A DNA stretch of 10,098 bases from Planctomycetota bacterium (lineage in GTDB: Bacteria > Planctomycetota > Planctomycetia > Pirellulales > Thermoguttaceae). The notes under the pieces were generated by a model. That model was not told the DNA's origin. It did not search any database and saw only the letters and a program-made list of their open reading frames with translations. Of the stretch, positions 5,475 through 10,098 are shown piece after piece. Each line of letters begins with the position of its first letter. The first letter of the stretch is position 1. The DNA lies in the NCBI GenBank assembly GCA_018897395.1, contig JAHIKV010000043.1, forward strand, positions 1-10,098, given 5' to 3'. The translations under genes were made by a program, and so were the position numbers.

Positions 5475-7277
5475 ATGTGCGCGGACGGTAGATGTTCGGC
5501 TGCGTGGATCGGGGCAATCGTGTATTTCGCTTTCTGCGGCTTCGTCGTCGGCGCCGAAGAGGGAACGATAAAAATCGATCTGGGTTTCACGCCGGTCGAG
5601 TTAGAAGGCGGCTTGACGTATCTCGGCCCGGGGCCCGCGCCCAGCACGTGGAACCTTCTGGCCCCAACCAACATCAACGCCGCCGACACCACTAACGCCG
5701 ACCAGCTTTGGTCGGGGGGAGGACTCGGTTTGAACCTCTCCGGCGCGGGAGTGAGCGTGGGCATCTGGGACGGCGGCCCCGTCCGCTCCACACACCTGGA
5801 GCTTTCCGGCCGCGTAACCGTCGTCGACTCCGGCCCGGCCCAGAACCACGCCACGCACGTGGCCGGCACGATCGGCGCCGCGGGCATCAACGCCTCCGCG
5901 CACGGAATGGCCAACTCCGTACAGATTTACAGCTACAACTGGAACGACGACACCACCGAGATGGGCGCGGCCGTCTCCTCCTACGACATCGCGCTCTCGA
6001 ACCATTCGTACGGTTACGTTTGTGGCTGGGTTAGGGGAATCGATTGGGGCGTCGGAACCGTGGACACCTGGTACGCCGACCGCAGCGTCTACTCCATTGA
6101 GGATCCATATTTTGGCAAGTACGACACCAATACGCAGGCGCTGGATACGACGCTCTACAACAACCCCAAATTGCTGAGCGTTTGGGCGGCCGGCAACGAC
6201 CGCAACGACCAGTACACCAACGCCCACGGCGACGACAAATATGTAACTTACCTCTCGGGCAGCCCATCGGGCACCCCGTTGGGTGCCGGCTGGTACCTCG
6301 TCTCTACCAGTTCCTATTCGGCCCCGCCCAAGGACGGCAACGGCGGCTCGGGCTACGATTGCCTACCCCAACAGCAAGTGGCCAAAAACTCGTTGACCGT
6401 CGGCGCGATCAACGATATCACCGACGATCCTTATTCCAGCGGGGACGTGAGCATGACGTCGTTCTCTTCCTGGGGACCGACCGACGATGGCCGTCTGAAG
6501 CCCGACGTGGTGGCCAATGGGGGAAGCCTCATTTCTTCCCTCGCCTCCAGTGACGACGCTTACGGCAGTTATTCGGGCACGTCGATGGCTTCCCCCAACG
6601 CGACCGGTACCTGCGCCCTGCTGGTCGAACACTACCAGAATCTCAACGGCGGCCAACTCCCCTACAGCGCGACCATGAAGGCGCTGGTGATGCACACGGC
6701 CACGGACGCGGGCAACGTCGGACCGGACTACACCTATGGATACGGCGTGCTCGACGGCGCCGCGGCGGCCCAATTGCTCTCCGACCTGGACGCCCCCGAT
6801 TCCACCGTTTTTCTCTTCGAAGATACATTCGACGGGACGGAACTGACCTATTCGGTCCTCTCCGACGGCAGCGAGCCGCTGAAAGTCACTCTTGCCTGGA
6901 CCGATCCGGCCCCGGACATTCTACCCGGATCGGGACTAGACGACGCCACTTTGGTGTTGGTGAACGATCTGGATCTTTGGTTGACCGACAACTCCGACAC
7001 TATCTTCTATCCGTGGACGCTCGATCCCGCAAATCCGGGCAACCCAGCCGTGCAGACGCAATTGAACCACCTCGACAACGTGGTGCAGGTGTGGATCGCC
7101 GACGCGACTGCCGGTTGGTACACAATCCACATCGGCGGAATGTTGGATGCCGCCTATCTGAGCCAGGACTACTCGCTAATCGGCAGCGGCGCCGTCGTCC
7201 CCGAACCGAGCCAGATCATCATGCTGCTTGGTTTGGCCGTGATGTGGTTTGCCCGGCGGCGGTTGCGGCGGGGGTAA
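5475..7277 (+). CDS. Subtilisin-like (S8) serine protease with PEP-CTERM anchor
   Basis: A 600-residue exported peptidase of family S8. The signal peptide spans about residues 1-27, ending FVVGA. The catalytic triad is Asp99 in GIWDGG, His125 in NHATHVAGT and Ser370 in GTSMASP. The oxyanion Asn is 241 in WAAGND, and FSSWGPTDDGRLKPDVVA (330-347) is typical of the family. The order and the beta-rich region after about residue 440 (TYSV...LKVTLAWTDP...LVNDLDLWL) resemble KP-43-type subtilases. The C-terminus is a PEP-CTERM sorting signal: VPEPS at 575-579, a hydrophobic segment to about 592, then RRRLRRG. It should therefore be handled by an exosortase and end up at the envelope or in extracellular matrix. 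Only about 70 residues lie between the signal peptide and the Asp99 motif, so a full I9-type propeptide is not evident. Start chosen by AAGGAG at 5461-5466. The substrate is unknown. Confidence 0.94.
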   Translation: MCADGRCSAAWIGAIVYFAFCGFVVGAEEGTIKIDLGFTPVELEGGLTYLGPGPAPSTWNLLAPTNINAADTTNADQLWSGGGLGLNLSGAGVSVGIWDGGPVRSTHLELSGRVTVVDSGPAQNHATHVAGTIGAAGINASAHGMANSVQIYSYNWNDDTTEMGAAVSSYDIALSNHSYGYVCGWVRGIDWGVGTVDTWYADRSVYSIEDPYFGKYDTNTQALDTTLYNNPKLLSVWAAGNDRNDQYTNAHGDDKYVTYLSGSPSGTPLGAGWYLVSTSSYSAPPKDGNGGSGYDCLPQQQVAKNSLTVGAINDITDDPYSSGDVSMTSFSSWGPTDDGRLKPDVVANGGSLISSLASSDDAYGSYSGTSMASPNATGTCALLVEHYQNLNGGQLPYSATMKALVMHTATDAGNVGPDYTYGYGVLDGAAAAQLLSDLDAPDSTVFLFEDTFDGTELTYSVLSDGSEPLKVTLAWTDPAPDILPGSGLDDATLVLVNDLDLWLTDNSDTIFYPWTLDPANPGNPAVQTQLNHLDNVVQVWIADATAGWYTIHIGGMLDAAYLSQDYSLIGSGAVVPEPSQIIMLLGLAVMWFARRRLRRG

Positions 7278-7302
7278 AACAGCGGCTTGGTTCACACCGT
7301 CT

Positions 7303-7333
7303 GCCCCCGGTGTATTCACCGGGGGCTAAATGT
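7303..7333 (+). repeat. GTG-TATT-CAC hairpin repeat, copy 1
   Basis: A 10-bp stem, GCCCCCGGTG (7303-7312) with CACCGGGGGC (7317-7326), around a TATT loop, followed by the tail TAAATGT. It lies 25 bases after the protease stop codon. The part from 7311 to 7333 recurs exactly at 7411-7433. Related hairpins with different but still paired stems occur at 9983-10095. It could stabilise the protease mRNA end, but there is no T-run for termination. Confidence 0.8.
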
Positions 7334-7342
7334 ATCCGCGTT

Positions 7343-7401
7343 GGTGCGGCAGTTGTACTGCCGCACCCGCGAATTCGGGGTGGCAGTACAACTGCCACCC
7401 C
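7343..7401. repeat. Inverted pair of GGCAG hairpins (REPIN-like)
   Basis: The first hairpin has stem GGTGCGGCAG/CTGCCGCACC (7343-7352 and 7358-7367) with loop TTGTA. The second has stem GGGGTGGCAG/CTGCCACCCC (7377-7386 and 7392-7401) with loop TACAA, the complement of the first. The inner GGCAG...CTGCC is shared and the outer stem differs while staying paired. This is a different repeat family from the TATT-loop hairpins on both sides of it. Confidence 0.8.
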
Positions 7402-7408
7402 AACATTG

Positions 7409-7433
7409 GGTGTATTCACCGGGGGCTAAATGT
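7409..7433 (+). repeat. GTG-TATT-CAC hairpin repeat, copy 2 (left arm decayed)
   Basis: Identical to copy 1 over 7411-7433, exactly 100 bases downstream, in the same orientation. Only GGTG/CACC (7409-7412 and 7417-7420) of the stem is left; the CCCCC that should pair with GGGGG at 7421-7425 has been replaced. The tail CTAAAT provides, on the minus strand, the TAG stop (7426-7428) of the short reading frame ending there. Confidence 0.75.
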
Positions 7434-7497
7434 TTTGGAAGAACTCGGCCAGCGCCGCGCCGACCGCGGCGGGGTTGTCCACGGAGATCACCTTCAC
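7426..7497 (-). pseudogene. 23-codon reading frame overlapping the HEAT/TPR stop, possible gene remnant
   Basis: On the minus strand a GTG at 7497-7495 overlaps the TGA of the HEAT/TPR gene (GTGA arrangement) and opens a 23-codon frame with GC-rich, gene-like codon use, reading KVISVDNPAAVGAALAEFF and ending QNI. Its stop codon lies in the tail of the repeat at 7409-7433. I do not recognise the peptide. It could be the C-terminal scrap of a gene cut short by the repeat cluster, the former C-terminus of the HEAT/TPR protein after a frameshift, a tiny translationally coupled peptide, or chance. The first two seem likeliest. Confidence 0.3.
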
Positions 7498-9305
7498 CGG
7501 CCCTTCTTCTCCTTCAGCTTTTCTCGGAACAGTTCGAGCTTGCGGCCGATGACGCCGGAATGCGGTTCCAGTTCCACGGCCTTGGTCTGACTCTTCACGG
7601 CGTTTTCATAGTCGCCTTTGGCGAAGTAGACGTGGGCCAGGGTGTCGTGGTATCCGCCCGTTTCGGGTTCCAGTTCCAGCGACTTGAGCGAACATTTCAG
7701 CGCCTCGTCCAGGTCGCCCGCCGTGTTGCCGATCAGCCAGGCGTACTGGTTGAAAGCCGCGGCGTTTTCGGGGTTTTCGGCAATCGCGTCGCGAAACTCC
7801 TCCGCGGCCTTCTCGATCAGGCCGGCTATCTTGGCGCGGTACTCCGGCGGCTGTCCGGGGAGCCGATGGCAGGCGATCAGCACGTCGATGTCCTCGGGGT
7901 TGACCGCCAGCGCCTTGTCCAACGCCTCGCGCTGTTTCGCCGCGTCTCGTTTTGCTTCCCAATGGCAGGCGAAGAAGTAGTGCGTTCGAGAGCGGAGTTC
8001 ATTGACATTGCCGCCGTAGAGTTTGGCCGCGTCCGCCTTGCCGGCGTCGATTGCCCGAAACATCTTCTCCAACGTATTGGCGGCGTCGAGGTTTTCTCCT
8101 TGATCGTGCAGCATCTCCGCCAGATAAATTCGGGCAATCGCCATCAACTCGATCTGCTGCCGGCCGCTCTGTTCGATCACGTGTTCGTACTCCCGCCGTG
8201 CCCAGGCGTATTGGCCCCGGTCGCGGAGTATCTCGGCCGTCCGCAGATGATTGAGCAATTGCTCCCGCTGCTTGCCGGGGTGGAGGCGGAACGCGCGGGC
8301 GGCCGTCTGCTCCGCCTGGTCATTTTTGCCCTGCTCGGAGTATGCCTGGGCCAGCGCGTAAAGCAGCGGCGGATCGACGGCGAACCGGGGCGGAAACCGC
8401 CGGGCCAGATCGTCCACCGCCCGCCACGCCTTCTGTTCGATCAGCCAGTCGAGCAACTCGGCCAGCGATTGCGGATTGCCCCGCTCCAGCGCCACCAGCC
8501 GGCGGACCGCCTCCGCGGCTTCATCCGCCTTGCCGAGTTTATTCAGCCAGTCCACCTGAAAGCGGACCAAGCCGGAAACGATTTCCGGGCTGGACTCCTT
8601 GGGTGTCCGCTTCAACGCATTGTGCTCGTCGTCGATGAACTTCGACCACTCGGCCATCTCCGACTCGGACCCCTCGCCCAACCGCGTCCAGGCCAACATC
8701 CAGCCGGCGCCGGTGCGATTGCACTTTTTCAGTCCCTTGCGGATGGTTTCGATTGCGGCAGGTTGGGGCGGAGCCGCCTTGGCGCGGGCCAAAAAAGCCA
8801 CGGACGCCGACTTGGAAAGGGCCGACGACTTCTCGAACCGCACCAGCCGGCACAAGGCGGGAATGCCCCGGCCGTCGGGCAAACGGGCCAGCACTCGCAT
8901 CCGCATTTCCCGCGCGGAGGCGTTCTGCGTTTCGTAGTCCTGCAAGCACTGCTTGACTTCCGGCGGATCGTTGGCCGTCGTCCACTCGATCCGCATCAGG
9001 CGGAGCAGATACCTTGCCCGGGACGCGATTTCCAGGTCCTCGTGGTCTGCCGCGGCGTCGAGCGCGTCGAAGGCCTCGAAGCCCAGCCGGCCAAGCTCCT
9101 CCTGGGCCCGCTTACGCACGTAGTAATCCTCGTCGCCCAATTGCCGGATCAGTTCGTCGATCCGTTGGGCCGAGTCCGCCTCTTGCTGCGCCGGCGCGGC
9201 GGGTTTCTGTTCGTCGGCGTTTAGCGCCGCGGAGCCGAATATTCCAGCGGCGACGATCAGCGCGAACGCGGTCCTTGCGGCTGCGTGGTGGGCAAACATG
9301 TTCAT
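7494..9305 (-). CDS. Secreted HEAT-repeat and TPR-repeat protein
   Basis: A 603-residue exported protein with no catalytic motif, probably a protein-interaction scaffold in the periplasm. The N-terminus (MNMFAHHAAARTAFALIVAA, then GIFGSAALNA) is a signal peptide with likely cleavage near residue 30, followed by an Ala/Pro/Gln-rich linker. Residues about 47-104 form HEAT-like helices (IRQLGDEDYYVRKRAQEELG...RYLLRLM), an arrangement frequent in planctomycete exported proteins. The middle is helical with TPR-like units (for example LLYALAQAYSEQGKNDQAEQ). The C-terminus carries two clear tetratricopeptide repeats at about 514-547 and 548-581, including FNQYAWLIG...LDEALKCSLKSLELEP and YHDTLAHVYFAKGDYENAV. 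The start at 9305 places the signal peptide at the N-terminus; an ATG two codons later (9299) is equally possible. The frame stays open upstream to 9437 but runs through a hairpin repeat there. It is convergent with the protease. Confidence 0.9.
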   Translation of the reverse strand: MNMFAHHAAARTAFALIVAAGIFGSAALNADEQKPAAPAQQEADSAQRIDELIRQLGDEDYYVRKRAQEELGRLGFEAFDALDAAADHEDLEIASRARYLLRLMRIEWTTANDPPEVKQCLQDYETQNASAREMRMRVLARLPDGRGIPALCRLVRFEKSSALSKSASVAFLARAKAAPPQPAAIETIRKGLKKCNRTGAGWMLAWTRLGEGSESEMAEWSKFIDDEHNALKRTPKESSPEIVSGLVRFQVDWLNKLGKADEAAEAVRRLVALERGNPQSLAELLDWLIEQKAWRAVDDLARRFPPRFAVDPPLLYALAQAYSEQGKNDQAEQTAARAFRLHPGKQREQLLNHLRTAEILRDRGQYAWARREYEHVIEQSGRQQIELMAIARIYLAEMLHDQGENLDAANTLEKMFRAIDAGKADAAKLYGGNVNELRSRTHYFFACHWEAKRDAAKQREALDKALAVNPEDIDVLIACHRLPGQPPEYRAKIAGLIEKAAEEFRDAIAENPENAAAFNQYAWLIGNTAGDLDEALKCSLKSLELEPETGGYHDTLAHVYFAKGDYENAVKSQTKAVELEPHSGVIGRKLELFREKLKEKKGR

Positions 9306-9387
9306 GCCATGACCCCGATTGGGTTGTACAGTTATCGGTTGGCAGTGTTGGGACGGGAGTTCAACCGCCACCTCTACGTAGCGAAAA

Positions 9388-9466
9388 AATAGCCGGGGAC
9401 TAACAGCCCCCGGTGGGAAAATCTCGTAATCGGACACATTCCGGGGGCTGTTAGCCCCCGGCTATT
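9388..9466. repeat. Paired GGCTA-tailed hairpins (REPIN-like)
   Basis: Hairpin one (9393-9413) is CCGGGG...CCCCGG with loop region CTAACAG. Hairpin two (9441-9461) is CCGGGGGC/GCCCCCGG with loop TGTTA, so CTGTTAG is the complement of the first loop. The outer ends AATAGCCGGGG (9388-9398) and CCCCGGCTATT (9456-9466) are perfect 11-bp inverted repeats, and the tails point outward. It lies between the HEAT/TPR gene and the Tyr/Pro-rich gene, both on the minus strand, within the latter's 3' region. Confidence 0.8.
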
Positions 9467-9514
9467 CCACCAATTAATATCTCAAAGTCAGATAAACGAT
9501 CTGCCCCCGGCCCA

Positions 9515-9838
9515 TCAGTACGGCAGGACCGCGCGGACCGCGTTGCGGATCGGGCGACCGGGGATGTAGACCTTTCCGCGGACGACCACGCCCCGGGGAC
9601 CTACCCACATCGGCGCCGGCATGACCGGCGAGTATACCGCGTACGGCATCGGCCTCATCACCGGTGTCCGGTAATAGTAAGCCGGCGCGGGATAGGCGTA
9701 GGCCGGCGCGGGATAAGCGTAGGCCGGCGGCGCGGGGTAATAGGCGTGGACGACCCCGGGCGGAACGTACCAGCCCCCGTAGGCGGTCGAACCGAGCAGC
9801 AACAAGCTCACGGCGATGGCGGCAATGAGCGTCTTCAT
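9515..9838 (-). CDS. Small secreted Tyr/Pro-rich protein
   Basis: A 107-residue protein of unknown function. Residues 1-20 (MKTLIAAIAVSLLLLGSTAY) are a signal peptide. Residues 23-75 are rich in Tyr, Pro and Ala, with short repeats of the form AYAYPAPAYAYPAPA at about 39-53. The C-terminus, GKVYIPGRPIRNAVRAVLP (88-106), resembles the ending of a family of small exported planctomycete proteins, which I recognise only by pattern. It may be a cell-surface or matrix protein, by composition only. The ATG at 9838 was chosen because AAGGAG (9853-9848) stands nine bases before it; a GTG three codons upstream is too close to that site. A good promoter lies at 9913-9941. It is probably monocistronic, with a paired hairpin repeat after the gene. 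Confidence 0.85.
   Translation of the reverse strand: MKTLIAAIAVSLLLLGSTAYGGWYVPPGVVHAYYPAPPAYAYPAPAYAYPAPAYYYRTPVMRPMPYAVYSPVMPAPMWVGPRGVVVRGKVYIPGRPIRNAVRAVLPY
9681..9722. repeat. 21-bp tandem repeat inside the Tyr/Pro-rich gene
   Basis: Two units, 9681-9701 and 9702-9722, differ by one base (G or A in GGATAGGCG / GGATAAGCG). A third, degenerate unit follows from 9723. Each unit encodes seven residues of the Tyr-Ala-Tyr-Pro-Ala-Pro-Ala kind, so copy-number change would alter protein length without a frameshift. Confidence 0.8.
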
Positions 9839-9912
9839 CCGAGGCACTCCTTATGCAAGTATTCGGAACAGTCGAGCCAAACGGTACTATTGCGCAAAAC
9901 ACCCTATGCTGA

Positions 9913-9941
9913 ATTATAGGTCGCGCACCATAAACGTGCAA
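9913..9941 (-). promoter_or_regulatory. Sigma-70-type promoter of the Tyr/Pro-rich gene
   Basis: On the minus strand, TATAAT (9918-9913) is a perfect -10 box, and TTGCAC (9941-9936), a weak -35, stands exactly 17 bases upstream. Transcription should start near 9906, giving a 5' UTR of roughly 70 bases that includes AAGGAG at 9853-9848. Confidence 0.6.
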
Positions 9942-9982
9942 CTGCATCGCGGGTGGTTCAAACCGTGCCGTCGTGTGCTCCA

Positions 9983-10009
9983 TTTAGCCCGCCGTGAATA
10001 CACGGCGGG
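9983..10009 (-). repeat. GTG-TATT-CAC hairpin repeat, copy 3 (reverse orientation)
   Basis: Read on the minus strand, this is stem CCCGCCGTG, loop TATT, stem CACGGCGGG, then the tail CTAAA. On the plus strand: tail TTTAG at 9983-9987, stems at 9988-9996 and 10001-10009. The variable part of the stem (GCC/GGC) differs from copy 1 (CGG/CCG) but remains fully paired. Confidence 0.8.
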
Positions 10010-10020
10010 GACGGGGAATG

Positions 10021-10039
10021 GCCGTGAATACATGGCGGG
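10021..10039 (-). repeat. GTG-TATT-CAC hairpin, degenerate copy
   Basis: GCCGTG (10021-10026), AATA (10027-10030) and CATGGC (10031-10036), with one G-T wobble, resemble the stem-loop of the copy at 9983-10009. The outer GGG and the tail have no full counterpart. It looks like a decayed partial duplicate of its neighbour. Confidence 0.55.
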
Positions 10040-10066
10040 CAGTGGTGGTTGCGTACCACGCACCGT

Positions 10067-10095
10067 GCCCCGGGTGTATTCACCCGGGGCTAAAT
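10067..10095 (+). repeat. GTG-TATT-CAC hairpin repeat, copy 4
   Basis: Stem GCCCCGGGTG (10067-10076), loop TATT, stem CACCCGGGGC (10081-10090), then tail TAAAT. The variable stem pairs again differ from copies 1 and 3 and are again complementary. With the copy at 9983-10009 it forms an inverted pair with outward-pointing tails, enclosing a degenerate copy and a short GTGGT/ACCAC stem (10045-10059). Confidence 0.8.
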
Positions 10096-10098
10096 AAC

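Noticed and set aside
7287..9224. Long plus-strand open frame opposite the HEAT/TPR gene
   Set aside because: It starts in the repeat cluster and has low-complexity Arg/Gly/Leu composition; the minus-strand frame has a signal peptide and TPR repeats.
9306..9437. 44-codon upstream extension of the HEAT/TPR gene
   Set aside because: It would start at a GTG within a hairpin repeat and bury the signal peptide that begins at 9305.

Overview
The window looks like a chromosomal stretch of a GC-rich planctomycete, probably from the Pirellulales side of the phylum. I infer this from the gene repertoire: a Tat-exported Gfo/Idh/MocA oxidoreductase, a PEP-CTERM-anchored subtilase, a secreted HEAT/TPR protein, and a short Tyr/Pro-rich secreted protein with a GKVYIPGRPIRN-type C-terminus. 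Several starts lack a Shine-Dalgarno, and the intergenic regions are full of short GC-rich palindromes. No similarity search was run, so this is recognition from sequence only.

Layout: a Gfo/Idh/MocA oxidoreductase runs forward (155-1507). A roughly 1.1 kb gene-free stretch follows. Its second half (about 1807-2588) is the RNA of a group II intron without its reverse-transcriptase ORF; domains V and VI are readable at 2513-2583. An inositol-monophosphatase-family gene lies on the minus strand (2611-3468). An 81-nt near-perfect palindrome (3170-3250) sits inside it, in frame and exactly 27 codons long. The interval 3469-3931 holds two paired-hairpin repeats, a 93-nt inverted-repeat element, and an orphan promoter plus rho-independent terminator ahead of uxaC (glucuronate isomerase, forward, 3932-5359). 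A 600-residue PEP-CTERM subtilisin-like protease follows (5475-7277, forward). Convergent to it is a secreted HEAT/TPR protein (7494-9305, minus), and upstream of that a small secreted Tyr/Pro-rich protein (9515-9838, minus) with a clear promoter.

The genes do not form one operon or an obvious pathway. uxaC and the oxidoreductase may both serve sugar or polysaccharide breakdown; the protease, HEAT/TPR and Tyr/Pro-rich proteins are exported. The theme tying the window together is small palindromic repeats. Nearly every intergenic gap holds hairpins ending in GGCTA or GGCTAAA, often in head-to-head or tail-to-tail pairs like the REPINs of proteobacteria. One family (GTG-TATT-CAC loop with varying stems) shows compensatory stem changes between copies. 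No transposase for them is encoded here. Together with the palindrome inside a coding gene and the ORF-less intron, this suggests a genome shaped by non-autonomous elements mobilised in trans.
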